Under the pieces are notes generated by a model that was not told the origin of the DNA, searched no databases, and saw nothing but the letters and a program-made list of their open reading frames with translations. Below are positions 50,342 to 61,949 of a DNA stretch of 64,000 nucleotides, piece after piece. Location of the stretch: assembly GCA_027559495.1 (NCBI GenBank), contig JAMXSV010000004.1, positions 2,655,001-2,719,000 of the forward strand. Reading direction: 5' to 3'. Origin of the DNA: Aurifilum marmelostoma (Eukaryota; Ascomycota; Sordariomycetes; Diaporthales; Cryphonectriaceae). A program made the position numbers and the translations under genes. How positions within the stretch are numbered: the stretch's first letter is position 1; the number at the start of each line of letters is the position of its first letter.

Positions 50342-52248
50342 CTGTTTGCCACGCAAAATAATCCTCATTATGACTCGCAGCTATTTTGTGCCAGCTGTGT
50401 GCACGTAGGGCCGGCGGAGGTGGATACTCAGTACTGATGGTTGTGGATACATGCATGACATGCGCTAAGTACGGAATAGCATCTCATTACCCTCTTGCAT
50501 CCGCATGATGGAGCCCTCACTGCGATATTCAAAGCCTGAAAGGCTTGATCTGGCCGGCGGGCTATTTTTATTTCTGTGTTGTCACCCAGAAACAACCTCT
50601 TTAGTATCATGAAGCAACACGCAGAACAAGATGTGCGGGTATTGTTACAACTCGGGATCTCTCGAGTCCAAATATCAAAGGCGCGCACAGCCTCTACTTG
50701 AATGTCTTCTGCTGTGGATTGAAACGGGCATGTGGAGCGGATCCTTCTTCGTCCTATAGACCCTGCACCGACTTCTTGCGGAGCATTCAGTGTCACACGA
50801 CGGGGTCCTGCCATGGTATGCAAGTAGGATGAGGTCCCTAATCATGAGACTGATGACTGCCTAATTGTAGGCGAGTGCGGATTGTGCCGCACATACTCAA
50901 GGAGTTCCTGCCTATAATCCCCTTGCCACACCTGTTTACCCCTTGACCGCCTCATCTATTCGAGTTTGCCATGTTGTACCCTCAGGCGACAAGGGCTCGA
51001 AAATCGAGGCCAAACCTATGCAAGTCCCAAGGCTCCCTCGTCGCAGATTATCCCACTGAAGGAAGTGGAGAGTAGGCGTGGTATCAATGCGCTTAACAAT
51101 TCAGGAGCGCCCTGCTGACCCTGAAGAAGAAAGGGGAAATAAGAAAAAAAGGTTAGGCTTAAGTCTATGTATGGCAGCTGCCACGAATCTCCTATTATAA
51201 GGGTCCCGCCGACGATCGTACGATTTCCCGATCGACACGATATGCAGGGAAGCTATGCATGACACTGCCGGATCAACGCTGCAGGCGGACAATTTCTCCT
51301 ATAACGCCGGAACCTGGAATCCCCTCCTGGAGGCGGCGGCTTCACATGCATGCAAAGCAGTAATCAACGTTTTTTTTCTAGACTCGGTTTTTGCCAACTT
51401 CGGCCGAATCCTCAGGTGGGTGGGTTATCGAATGGTCTAGAAGATGACAGCTTCCAGGTTTTTCCGGCTGACTGGTGTGAAGGGCATGCACCCCAGGCAA
51501 GCGGTATGAGACGTAGGACCGTTTCCTCAACGCTCGGGATGTGGGGTAATGCTGATCCTTTGAAAGACCAAGGTAACATTACAATTGGCCTTTTGGCGCT
51601 GACTACTTATATGATGGATCGCATATTGCCTTTGGATATCTCGACCACGACATCGCCGCGCGTCCTCTTGTCGTGTGGTCGTGAGAACAGTCAGCGAGAA
51701 GGGCCGCAATAGGCTAAGTACTTAAGGGCTGCTTGGATCTGGGAATGGAATCATGAGAGCGTCGTGCTAGGGTACCAGTCTTCCGCATTTCAGCCCCAAA
51801 GAAAAATGAACGACCACACTATGGCATTGAACCATAGATGGCATGAGTTCACGATCATCTCACAAAGGATTGACGATGAACCGCGATAAGCGACAGAGCA
51901 GCTGAGATGGGAAGGATCTTAATATCATCCTTAGCATGCGGAGGGATCGCATTCCTGCCCATCGTGTCTACCGAGTATCTTGGGCCCGAGACTCAATCCA
52001 TGGATGCCTAGACTCACGACAGCTTCACCGACGCCTGGCCGGGTGTGCTCTTTCGATATGAACTCCGAGCTGCTCGGTGGCCCGACAAGGGCCCTTTGTC
52101 AGGCGAGCATAAAAAACGATATAGATACTCGGTGACGCCCGACTTCTACCTGAAATCATCCAGACAAGATTCACCACCAGCAATCCTCTTCACAAGCCTT
52201 CAAAACAAACACAATTGTCAAAGAAAATCCTGTCACACGGCAGTCATC
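50342..52248. other. Intergenic region
   Basis: 1.9 kb between the tRNA and the secreted-protein gene. Moderately AT-rich, with short chance ORFs only. Confidence 0.5.
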
Positions 52249-53100
52249 ATGGTGTCCTCGCTCGCCTTCGCCTTGGGCCTCCTGGCCTCCTCCCTCACCG
52301 TGGCGGCAAAGCCCCACCCCGTCAAGCTGGCCCGCGCCAGCACGACCGGCATCATCACCGGCACAGGCACGATGCAGGTCGTGGTCGGCAGCGGCGGCGA
52401 CGTGAGTGCTACGACGAGCTTCAGCACGTCGACTCCCGCGGACATCGTGGGATGTCTCAACGCGGCGGGACAGATGACGCTGGACGACTGCGCGACGTAG
52501 TAAGTTAATAGGACACGGTGCTTGAATACGGGGGGGAGGAAAGAAAAAACGCAAAGAAGAGCTGACACAAGGCCGCCGCGAACCAAGCACCGTCACCGGC
52601 ACCTATTTTGTCGAGACCAGCAATGGCATCTGCTCCTTCGACAACAGCTCCTCGCCAGCCAATACGGATGACGTCTACGGAGCCACCGACTATGCGCTCA
52701 CATGCTGGGAGCATACGGGGGTGTCTGGACAGGATGTCACATTCTACACTGTTGTGAGTTCAGGAAACCCCTCTCCTTCCGTCTCCGTTGTGAAGATAGT
52801 GTTTATGACTGACATGGGGACCATTTTGTAGGAGGGCATGGACTATAACTACCTCGGCACTGGAGACACAGATTTCGTAAGTTTTTGCCTTACCTTGTTC
52901 CTACAAAACAAAGACCAAGAGATGGACCAATTCGTGCTGATGTATGAATGATGTCTGTCTTTCTGTAGTACTATGACATCCCTAGCCTGCCTACGACCTC
53001 GACGGACGCCGTCTCCTTCTGGCGCTTCGTGTGGGGTGGCGACGAGACGGATGTGCCGGCGGGACACTACAGGGCGCTGCTGCTGTTTGAGTCCTCGTAA
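52249..53100 (+). CDS. Small secreted cysteine-containing protein
   Basis: Four exons (52249-52499, 52588-52753, 52832-52876, 52969-53100) join in phase to 197 aa. The N-terminus MVSSLAFALGLLASSLTVAA is a clear signal peptide with cleavage likely near AKP. The mature part has a Thr/Ser/Gly-rich stretch, then four Cys (in VGCLNAAG, DDCATYTV, GICSFDNS, LTCWEHTG), enough for two disulfides, and no membrane segment or GPI signal. The end reads GHYRALLLFESS. I do not recognise a family. Size, secretion and Cys content fit an extracellular structural protein or candidate effector, but nothing shows either role. Exon 3 is only 45 nt. Confidence 0.85.
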
Positions 53101-53938
53101 GGGATGGAAAGGGGCCTGAGTGTCTCGTTAAGTGTGTGGTCAAAATTCCCGAGGGTAATTCTTGAGAGACTTGAGAGTCTTGGGTGGGCAGAGAGAGGGT
53201 GGTTGTGGTAATATTTGTTGCGGTGTAGATTGCTTGTGTGCGAGTCCGACCGTTAGCTACACAATAGACGACCATCCATTCCAGTAACCTGCGAGTGGTC
53301 ACTCTGTTCGGCTGCAACAGCTAATAGTGTATGAACACGGACGATATGATATATGAACACATGACGTGAGACACTAAAAATGCGGATGAGTACAGATATA
53401 TTTCCCACTCAGTAAGGCCGGTGTGGTGAACGACGATCGAACTCATCCGGGAGAGCATTGTTATGCTAGTGTTCGACGAGTAATTGCCTGGACTGATAAG
53501 CCAGAAAAGCCAAAAACTTACATAGACTAAGGTAGACAAATATTCCATCTCATGTTTATCCTTCTTTTTTCCTTGGTTTTTTTTTTTTTTTTTTTTTCTT
53601 CTTCTTCTTTTCCCTCTTCTCTCTTTTTCCCCCTCTTCTTCTGTACCGTTCCTCCTGAAATTTCCTTTTCTTTCCTCCTTCTTTGACCTTTTTCTTCATT
53701 CGAGCGGATGCAAGAAACTTTGTATTGGAGTTGAGGACTCGGCAGCGATCATGCCGACGTCGCCGGAGTAGTCTCCACATCAGGTGCGTACTAAGTCCCG
53801 TAGGTAAATAGTTACAATGGATCGCGGGGCAGTATCCCTCATCCAACCCTCTTCAAACAAGCCAAAGGGATACTCGAGATACACAAGCACACTACAAACA
53901 CCGATTGTATACGGGCAGAGACAAAAAGAACAGTCAAG
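53101..53938. other. Intergenic region
   Basis: 0.8 kb with a poly-T/pyrimidine tract (about 53578-53650). No gene seen. Confidence 0.55.
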
Positions 53939-54369
53939 ATGTCAGGCAGGCTCATCCACCGTGTCACAATGTTCAAGCTCCAGGGCGCCGACAACCAGGC
54001 CCAGCTCCTCGCCGCCTACGACAAGCTGGCCAAGGAACAGAACAAGGTAAGATATATATCCGCATGGCCAATTCGGGTAGAAAAAGACCCATACATATAT
54101 AGAGATAGATCCCTGACAGAACAAGCAGGACGGCAAGCCGTACATCGCGTACCTCTGCGCGGGCCTCTCGAACCCGGAGGACCCCCGCAACAAGGGCTAC
54201 ACGCTGGTGGCGCACAGCAAGTTCAGGACGATGGAGGATATGAGGTTCTACGACGACGAGTGTGCGGCGCATCAGGAGCTCAAGGCTCTTGTGAGGGGTC
54301 TGGGGGCGGAGGCGCCACTGACAGTGTATTTTGACGGGGCGCCCATCGTGGACCTCACGCACGCCTGAT
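53939..54369 (+). CDS. Dabb-domain (stress-responsive A/B barrel) protein
   Basis: Two exons (53939-54046, 54130-54369) give 115 aa, starting MSGRLIHRVTMFKLQGADNQ. The protein is a single dimeric alpha-beta barrel domain: the first strand HRVTMFKL, central GYTLVAHSKFRTMEDMRFYD, the DECAAHQELKA helix and the last strand LTVYFDG are all typical of fungal Dabb proteins. Members are small cytosolic proteins, some stress-induced and some acting as cyclases or lyases on polyketide-like or terpenoid substrates; no substrate can be inferred here. It converges on the SRPBCC gene, whose corrected stop lies 236 bp away. Confidence 0.9.
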
Positions 54370-54604
54370 CCTCTTGGAGAAAACCTTGTGCAAATAAATG
54401 AATTAGATTTAGGTGCACTTCCGACTTTCCCCTGCTTGCCTGAAGCCTACTTCATGATCATTTTGTATATCTGGCGTTCCTTGTGAATTCGTTCTCCAAC
54501 CACACCGGCGAAGGACAAGTCCATCTCGCAGCAACCACCATGTAAGCCAGCTGACACAATGCCGCCACGCCGCCCTTCCACACTCCCTTTTCCGCTCGCG
54601 CATT

Positions 54605-55271
54605 TCAACCAGCAGACGTGGCAGCCACCTCCTCAGCCCTCTTCCTTAGGTCCTCCCCCCACTTCTCGAAGCCCTTCTCCAGCAGTCCCCCCCGTTGTCC
54701 ACCTCACCACGCCCGCCAGTGGGCCGTACATGGTCTCCCAGCAGGTATACTCGGTGCCGCCCTTGCCATCGCCCACCATCTCCTGGACGCGCTCCGCCCG
54801 CAGCAGGAAGTCCGGGATCGACGTGCTCTTCCACGCGATCCTCCACCCCCCATCGCCGGCCTCGCCGTATGGCTCGACGGCCGTGACCTCCACCGACTGC
54901 CTGGTGCTTCTCGACGGCCTGTCTAGGTCCAGGTGGACGTCGAGGGTGAGCCTCGCGCCGCGCCGGAAGTATCTGTCCTCGCTGCCGTTCTTGTCCGCAC
55001 CGCGGGGGAGGAAAGGTTGCTCGTCGGGGCTCAGTGGTGGTGTCGAGTCGACGGTGCAGCTGGGGACCCAGGTGTTCCAGTCGGGCCAGGCGGCGTGGTC
55101 GAGAAGCACGGAGGTGACGACGTCGGGAGGGGCGGCGATGGAGCACGAGGAGATGATGGTGAAGGTGCCGCCTGGGCCGTAGGTCGGGGTCGGGCGGGTT
55201 TCGGAGGTGATGGTGGCGGGCTGGTTGCGAGGGATGGGGGGAATGCTCGTGGTGAAGGATTGATTGGTCAT
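54605..55271 (-). CDS. SRPBCC (START/Bet v1-like) domain protein (one homopolymer frameshift)
   Basis: Single exon from ATG 55271. The ligand-pocket fold is indicated by the start of the domain (GTFTIISSCSIAAPPDVVTS, HAAWPDWNTWVP) and later EYTCWETMYGPLAGVVRW, the usual last strand before the C-terminal helix. As sequenced it stops at 54633 with an unlikely tail (TAGEGLREVGGG). Removing one base from the 7-nt run at 54687-54693 turns this into GGLLEKGFEKWGEDLRKRAE, the expected amphipathic helix, ending at 54605 (221 aa). Such proteins bind hydrophobic ligands or act as cyclases. A TIR element begins 18 bp upstream of the ATG and probably forms its 5' UTR or promoter. Confidence 0.82.
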
Positions 55272-55288
55272 TGTAGCAAGGGGTTCCT

Positions 55289-55953
55289 TACGGCGGGTTG
55301 AAGGAAGTTACTATTTCAAAACTCAAATTTAGTTATTAGGGTAACCCCAGTATAAGTTTTGCAGCCCTACTGTTATGGCCCATCCAACATGCAGGTCACA
55401 GGAAAGGACACAGCAACCATGGCTACCCGGAACGGACCCCGCAGCTACCCGAAATGGACCCATGGGAGCCAGGGATTCAACACTCTAGTGCAGGGCTACC
55501 ACACCAGACTACGTAACTCAGGGTTAGGGTTACTAAGGAACGATAACCTGGATAACTAGTTAGTAGGAATATTGTGATAACTTAAATAAGTAGTTCTTCG
55601 AGTTATTAACTGAAGAGCAGGACACATAAAAGATATGCTCGTTACTAACTAGATAGATTATGGTATATAGCTCTTCAGTCGTCAATCTAAGTATTACTTC
55701 TGATACAGGTAATAGCCTTACCGCTAGTGACACACTGCAGAGAACTTTTGGAATTGTTTCCGTATTCCTTGGAGCGCACTTCGATACCTTGCTTGCCTAA
55801 CATAAACCTTTGTGTACTTGTTGTATACCCCGGTAACGGCAGTGCTCATTATAGATAGCCTTTAGTAGGGCAGGCAAATCTACCCTGGGGTGGCTATAGT
55901 GAGAAAACCTGCAAATTTGAGTTTTGAAATAGTGACTACTCTAACCCGCTATA
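55289..55953. mobile_element. MITE-like non-autonomous DNA transposon (665 bp)
   Basis: The ends are inverted repeats: a perfect 21-bp core (55310-55330 and, inverted, 55913-55933), extended outward imperfectly (TACGGCGGGTT at the left, reverse complement TATAGCGGGTT at the right) and inward for about 30 bp more. The same 6 bp, GTTCCT, flank the element directly (55283-55288 and 55954-55959), as a target-site duplication would. There is no transposase frame inside. The interior is AT-rich, with GGGTTAGGGTTA near 55520. Confidence 0.8.
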
Positions 55954-56833
55954 GTTCCTGCATAAAAGAGGAGGGGACTCGTCGTTTGGTTATGGGATGA
56001 TAGTGGAGGTGGGTGGGGGGAGGAAGGAGGGGGGAGGAGGTGGAGGGGTGGGGGGGATTCATCAGCAGATAAGATAAGCTTTGATGAACGTTTCTCTAAA
56101 CTGGTCAGCTGTGTATCAATTTCAACCTTAACACATCCTGTGGACTGGGAATATAATATCAGGAGCAAGCAGGGTTAGTGTTGTTACAAATTACTCTATT
56201 TCTTCTTTTTTTTTTCTTCCTTTCTCTTTCTTTGTTGTACATTACCCTTTCAGAAAGTATAGGTTATAGAGCAAATCATAGGCAATGAGAACCTTGAAGG
56301 CTCGGACCACAGCGTCTGACAGCCCCATAATTACATGAACGGGGAGGTTCACGATGACAGTAAATAACCCACACTTGGTCCACACCAGTGAGCCAGACCG
56401 TCCGATGAAGACGAGATGCATGAGAAACGGTCTCTATTCGCAAAGGCCCGAGGCAATTATGCATTTTGGCGAACATTGGTACACAAGTATGTATGCTGAC
56501 AAGTGAGGACCAACCAGACAAACACGGCCTCGCTTGGAACGCAGACCCAATTGCCATATTAATAAATCATAATTCTTGATGATGTGCTACAACTTCTGTC
56601 AGATATCCCTTATGGTAGCAGAATGCCAAGCGTCATGTCGACCAAGAAGGATTGAAATATCGATTACTAAGCTGAGATAATAAAGTAGACCTCTCTTGGA
56701 AGTCCCCTCGAGGAGTGCCGTGGTGAGGCAAAGCAAATACGTCCTACATAAACCAATATAAACCCGTCGCCCTTGAAAAGAAGACCGAAATCGTATATAG
56801 ATTTTGACCCAAGCAAGAAACAGACTAGTCAAA
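55954..56833. other. Intergenic region
   Basis: 0.9 kb from the TIR element to the NmrA gene. It begins with a G-rich, purine-rich stretch (about 55995-56055). No gene seen. Confidence 0.5.
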
Positions 56834-58069
56834 ATGTCTGTCATCAAGGTAGTCGTCGTTGGCGCCACTGGCCATACAGGCAAATCCATCATGGATAAGC
56901 TGTTGAACTCGCCCACCACTAACTTTGTAAGCAAGATTGCCCACTGAATATCGACCTAGCGCTGTATATTTATGCACTGTACAATAGGAAGTCCATTGTT
57001 TTACCCAGCCAGCCTCGGTCGATAAGCCGCAGAATATCGAGTTCGCCAGGCGTGGTGCCAAGATCGTCTCCATCTCCTTGACCGACCCGGAGGAGACGTT
57101 GATTGCAGCCCTTGAGGGCATCCAGGTGGTCATCTCCTGTATCACGCCAATCTTTCAGGACCAGGAAGTCCTGCTTGCCAATGCCTCTAAGCGTGCTGGC
57201 GTCCAGAGGTTCGTGCCGTCTGGGTTCGGACCTGTCGTGCCGCCGGTCGGTATCCTAACAGCTCGTGATGAGGTGAGTATGGCCAAAACCAATAACTGAT
57301 TTTTTCATTTGATTTTTTCATACATTTTTCTGATTGGAAGAACACATGTGAATAGAAAGAGAAGGTGAACAATCACATTCTCAAGCTTCGCCTTGGGTAC
57401 ACATTCATAGACGTGGGTGCGTGGTATCAGGCCAGCCTGCTCTCTGTCCCATCAGGCCGCCTTGACTACTGCATCCCCCCGCAATGAAGACAACCTGGCC
57501 GCTCGGCCTGGACGGCAACGTACCGACTGCTGTCACTGACCTGGCCGACATTGGGCGCTATGTGGCACTCATCATCGCAGACCCGCGCACCTTGAACAAG
57601 AAGGTGTTTGTGTATAACCAGGTGGTGACGAGGAATGAGATCTATGACACTTTCGAGCGTGTGAGCGGAGAGAAACTGGAGCGTGTCTACGTATGTCCAT
57701 GAAATTCTTCTTGCTTGCATATATCGTGTGAGGATATGGTAATTTACTGGTTAAATGATACTGATGATAATCGATGCACAGGTTTCGGAGGCTGAAGCGC
57801 TGAGCAACACCGCAGAGGCAAAAAAGTTATGCGATCAAGACCAGTCAATAAAGAACTACATTGAGTTGGTCATGCGCCAATACTTCCTCTCCTGGTCGAT
57901 TCGAGGAGACAACACGCCCGAGTATGCAAAGTACCTGGGGTACCTCGACGGCAAAGAGCTGTATCCCGATTTCAGCTATCAACAGACTCTGGAGGAGTAC
58001 ATCAAGAAAGCACTCAAAGGCAGTGTCGAGCCGACGATGATGCAGTACTGGGGACCGTCCAGCGCCTGA
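56834..58069 (+). CDS. NmrA-like / isoflavone-reductase-type NAD(P)-binding protein (one homopolymer frameshift)
   Basis: Four exons (56834-56926, 56988-57272, 57356-57690, 57782-58069). The start MSVIKVVVVGATGHTGKSIM carries the NmrA-type Rossmann motif GATGHTG (10-16). VVISCITPIF, QRFVPSGFGP and an LGYTFIDVGAWYQ stretch match fungal isoflavone-reductase-like proteins. Exon 3 as sequenced hits TGA right after CIPPQ. With one more C in the C6 run at 57475-57480 it continues as CIPPAMKTTWPLGLDGNVP, and the whole gene reads as 333 aa with all junctions in phase. Members are cytosolic reductases or NAD(P)H sensors of phenolic or redox metabolism; the substrate here is unknown. Confidence 0.87.
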
Positions 58070-59716
58070 CGCTAAATCTAGGTTGCGAGTCTTGACGATC
58101 AGTTGGGCGAGAGAGGTGGTAGATAGGGCAGTCCGACGGTTCCTCTGTCACTTGGTGAATCAATTGCTGTGGGCGACGTAGTGTAGTGGTCGAGTTGGAC
58201 GCCGACTCCTGCTGCATGAAAAGCCCCCTGTATGTTCCATACCGCCTGCTTCTGTGGGAGCCACGATTCAATTTTTGCCGTGATTTCCTTTTTCTGTTTT
58301 TTTTTTTCAATCTTTGTTTTTTTATTCTGGTCTTTCGTCCCACCCTCCCCCCCCCCCTCTTCTCTCAGCAATAGCTGGAGCAGGCAGAAACGACAGCAGC
58401 CAGAACGATGAAGACAAGTCATGCAACATAGGAATAAATAAATGATAAATAAAATAGAAAAATACTATTCGCATTCTACCGTGAACAGGAGGTTGTCGAA
58501 TATATATTCCCCAGCCTGTCTGCTCCATGTGGAAGCTGACGTTTACATTGTTTGACGTCTCCCTGGTCTACTTATCTTGGCGGGGTCGTCTCCAGAAGGG
58601 TGGGGCCCTTTTAGGGGCTTCTTCAGGACCCCTGGAACCCTTAGCCTCTTGGCCCAGTGCGCCCAATCAAGGGACTTTCACGGGACCTGCCCATCTCCCG
58701 AGCTTGCCGGCTGGGCTGCTGCTGCTCGGGCTGCTGCAGCAGCAGCTGCTGCAGCTGCTACGGTGCCCAGCACAGCAAGTGCAGGTACCAAGATTATGGG
58801 AGAGATCGCGCTAGCCTGTTGAGGCATACAATGGAGATGGAGCAATCATCGATGACTCTTGCGCAAACGGCAAGTACCTCTGAAAAGGCCTTTCGTTGTT
58901 TCCCTCCTGCACGAGATGTTGCTCAACAGAAAAAAATGAGGCCTTGCCGATGACACAACAGCAGGTCCGGGCCCATTCTCTTTCTCCTCACACGTGGACT
59001 TATCGGTCCCGTACAAACGAAACACTCTCCCTCTTCTTTTCTTCGATGCTCTGCACTTATTAAATAGCGCTGAACCATACAGCAAGACCAGACCTTGTCT
59101 TCTGCCCCCCCCCCCCAAGCGCCTCGACGAGGGTTCCCACACAAGCCCTGGGCGAGGCCACAAAACACCACCTCCCTCTCCCAAACAACAAATCGAACGA
59201 GAGACCCGTCTTCTGGATACACAAATCACGCGGTCTGGACCTCTATATCCTCTCATCTGACACGAGCTGGACGCAGAGCAGAGCGCATGTGAATCTGACT
59301 CGCGACAAACGAGTGGATCTTGCGACCTTCGAAACAAACTCAACGCCGCCCACCCCCCCCTCCTCCGTCCGGGCCCCGCGACAGGGTGCATCTGGGTGGG
59401 GATATTTTTATCTTTAGTTCATGCGGAAGTTTTTCCTTGGGCCATGCGTACGGGAAGAAGAGGTACACAGTTAGTGGTGCTACCATAGTACAAGAAGGGC
59501 TTTGCAGAACACCATCTTGGCCGCTCACCGCTGTTGGAAGACAGTTGGGAATTTTTTTTTTCTCTCTTTTTTTCCTTCCTTCTCCTTCGTCTCCCTCTCG
59601 CTCAGAACCCAGATACAAGGGCTCAGCGGCGTTCAGGAGAGCAGGGTTAGGATCGAGAAGAGAGTGACCCAGAAACAGAATACACACCCTCTCACTCTTC
59701 CACTCACTCTCTCACC
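58070..59716. other. Intergenic region, ALO promoter side
   Basis: 1.6 kb with T and C homopolymers near 58296-58357, a GCTGCT-rich stretch (58708-58770), a GTACTATGGTA copy (59481-59491, reverse) and a CT-rich leader before the ALO start. No supported gene. Confidence 0.5.
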
Positions 59717-61336
59717 ATGGCCTCCTCCACGGACCTGCACCTCACAGGTCTGGACCAGCGCGTCCTCGATACCATCCAGAAGGCCTCTTCGGATAATATC
59801 CCCTTCCGGGCCAGCACGCGCCACGCCCACAGCACCTGGGCGCGCACCTTCACCTGTGCCCCAGAGCTCTACATCCGCCCGCGCTCCGTGCCCGAGGTTC
59901 AGAAGGCCGTCGACCTGGCTCGCCTCTGCCGACGCCGCATCACCGCCACAGGTGCCGGCCACTCTCCCTCTGACATCACCTGCACCTCTTCGTGGCTCAT
60001 CAACCTCGATGACCTGCGCGCCATCCTGGGTCATGACGAGGAGACGGGCGTCGTCCACTTCCAGGCCGGCATCCGCCTCTGGCAGCTCGGCGAGGAGCTC
60101 GACCGCATGGGCCTCGCCATGCCCAACCTGGGCTCCATCAACGAGCAGTCCGCCGCCGGTGTCATCTCCACGGGCACCCACGGCTCGTCGCTGTACCACG
60201 CCCTCATTTCCCAGTCCATCGTTGAGCTGGCCATCGTCACTGCCGACGGTCGCCTGCGCACCTGCTCCCGCCACCACGACAACGACCTCTTCCGCGCTGC
60301 CCTTCTGTCGCTCGGCGCCCTCGGCATCATCGTCGAGATCAAGTTCCAGACGGTCCCCGCCTACTCGGTCCGGTGGCAGCAGACCATCGACTCGGACGCC
60401 GTCATGCTGCGCGACTGGGACACCACGCTCTGGGACCGTGGCCACTTTGTCCGTGTCTGGTGGTTTCCCTATACCCGCCGCTCCGTGATCTGGACCGCCA
60501 ACATTACCGAGGAGGCGCACTACGACCCGCCCACCTCGTGGTACGACGGCGCCCTTGGCTACTACGTCTACCACAACCTGCTGTGGCTGGCGCAGTACGT
60601 GCCCTCCATCCTGCCCGCCGTGGAGCGCTTCGTCTTTGGTATGCAGTATGGCTTCGCCGACGGCAGCACCACTTCGGCCGTGCAGCCCCAGCGCAAGGCC
60701 CTGCTCATGAACTGCCTCTACAGCCAGTACGTCAACGAGTGGGCCATCCCCCTGCACAGGGGGCCCGAGGCCCTGCGCCGCCTGTCGTGCTGGCTCAACA
60801 ACCTGCAGCCTGGCGACCGTGACTACTGCGAGCACGGCATCCCCTTCTCCAGCGAGGGGCTATACGTGCACGCGCCCCTCGAGGTTCGCGTTACCGACAC
60901 CTCGCGCTTTCTGGCCAACACGGACGGCACCGGCACGGAGCAGAGACCCTTCCTCGACCCGACCTGCCGTGACGGGCCCACCCTGTACCTCAACGCCACC
61001 CTATACCGGCCCTACGACCTCGAGCCGCCGAGCCTGGACCGCTACTACCAGGGGTTCGAGTGGCTGATGCGCGATCTGGACGGGCGCCCGCACTGGGCCA
61101 AGAACTTTGCCACCGTGACCGCTGCTGACGTCGAGAACTGGTACGGCGCCGATCTGGACACCTGGAGGGCCGTGCGCGACAAGGCAGACCCGAGGGGCAT
61201 GTTCGTGGGCAGCTGGCACCGGCGGACGGTGCTCGGCGGCGGGGCAGCACTGCCGCTCGAGGAGAGGGAGGAGGGAAGAATGTTGAGGAGGGGACGAGGT
61301 TGGTACTGGAGCGGCAGGAAGGAGGAGAAAGCATGA
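59717..61336 (+). CDS. ALO1: D-arabinono-1,4-lactone oxidase
   Basis: Single exon, 539 aa, from ATG in CTCTCACCATGG. It catalyses the last step of D-erythroascorbate synthesis: D-arabinono-1,4-lactone plus O2 gives dehydro-D-arabinono-1,4-lactone plus H2O2, at the mitochondrial outer face in yeast. The FAD-binding PCMH/VAO domain covers about 35-210, with ITATGAGHSPSDI (His82 is the expected covalent FAD site). The ALO domain follows, with the diagnostic HWAKNF (from 459) and a GMFVGSW end. Length and motifs match the fungal family. The C-terminal ~35 residues are a charged extension. No frameshift seen. Confidence 0.95.
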   Translation: MASSTDLHLTGLDQRVLDTIQKASSDNIPFRASTRHAHSTWARTFTCAPELYIRPRSVPEVQKAVDLARLCRRRITATGAGHSPSDITCTSSWLINLDDLRAILGHDEETGVVHFQAGIRLWQLGEELDRMGLAMPNLGSINEQSAAGVISTGTHGSSLYHALISQSIVELAIVTADGRLRTCSRHHDNDLFRAALLSLGALGIIVEIKFQTVPAYSVRWQQTIDSDAVMLRDWDTTLWDRGHFVRVWWFPYTRRSVIWTANITEEAHYDPPTSWYDGALGYYVYHNLLWLAQYVPSILPAVERFVFGMQYGFADGSTTSAVQPQRKALLMNCLYSQYVNEWAIPLHRGPEALRRLSCWLNNLQPGDRDYCEHGIPFSSEGLYVHAPLEVRVTDTSRFLANTDGTGTEQRPFLDPTCRDGPTLYLNATLYRPYDLEPPSLDRYYQGFEWLMRDLDGRPHWAKNFATVTAADVENWYGADLDTWRAVRDKADPRGMFVGSWHRRTVLGGGAALPLEEREEGRMLRRGRGWYWSGRKEEKA

Positions 61337-61949
61337 TGATGATGCGCCGTGATGGATTACGACCTACCTGCGAGGGAGGAACAGAAAAGAGGTGAACGGG
61401 AAAAGGAAGATTATATCGGTAGCTATCTCCCCACCCTTCTGCTATTTATTCTTTATCTCGTCTCCTCTTCCTCTTCTCTCTTTCTCTTTTGTCGAGTTCT
61501 GATGAGCGAGCTGGCGTGTCACGACTCAACAACCCGGAAATGATCACCCCGCTCTTTTTTGTCTTTTTTTTTTATGGTCACTCACATGATCACCTGCATC
61601 TGCGCATATGGGGTGATGTGGAATCCTCTCGAGTGAGCAGCCAGGACAGACCCGCGCATCCTCCTCCACCACACATCTCCTCTACACCTCATCGAGAATG
61701 CATATACCACACAAGCCCAGTCAGACACATTTCTGATATAGGAATCATCAAAAAGGAGGCGTCATATCATGTCATATATTCTTCAGAGAATTTCTATACA
61801 AATATTGGGTATCTTAAAGCCGCCTCAAGAAATGCACCATGAGAATTAGGGATCATGAGCAGTATAGCCTGCCTCTTCTAGAGGGGTCATTTCCCTGCTT
61901 CTTGTTTCTTCTTCTTTTTTTTTTTTCTTTGGTTTTTTCGGTCCTCAGA
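61337..61949. other. Convergent 3' intergenic region
   Basis: 0.6 kb between the stop codons of the ALO gene (+) and the permease gene (-). Pyrimidine-rich; no gene seen. Confidence 0.6.

Noticed and set aside
54559..55182. 207-aa + strand open frame
   Set aside because: Antisense to the SRPBCC gene, whose own frame has clear family motifs.
57475..57480. Reading the six frameshifts as programmed ribosomal frameshifts
   Set aside because: They go in both directions, lack a common slippery heptamer and downstream structure, and occur in unrelated genes; base-calling error is simpler.
58176..58290. tRNA-like D arm (GTAGTGTAGTGGTC) on the + strand
   Set aside because: No matching acceptor or proper T arm within range; at best a decayed tRNA fragment.
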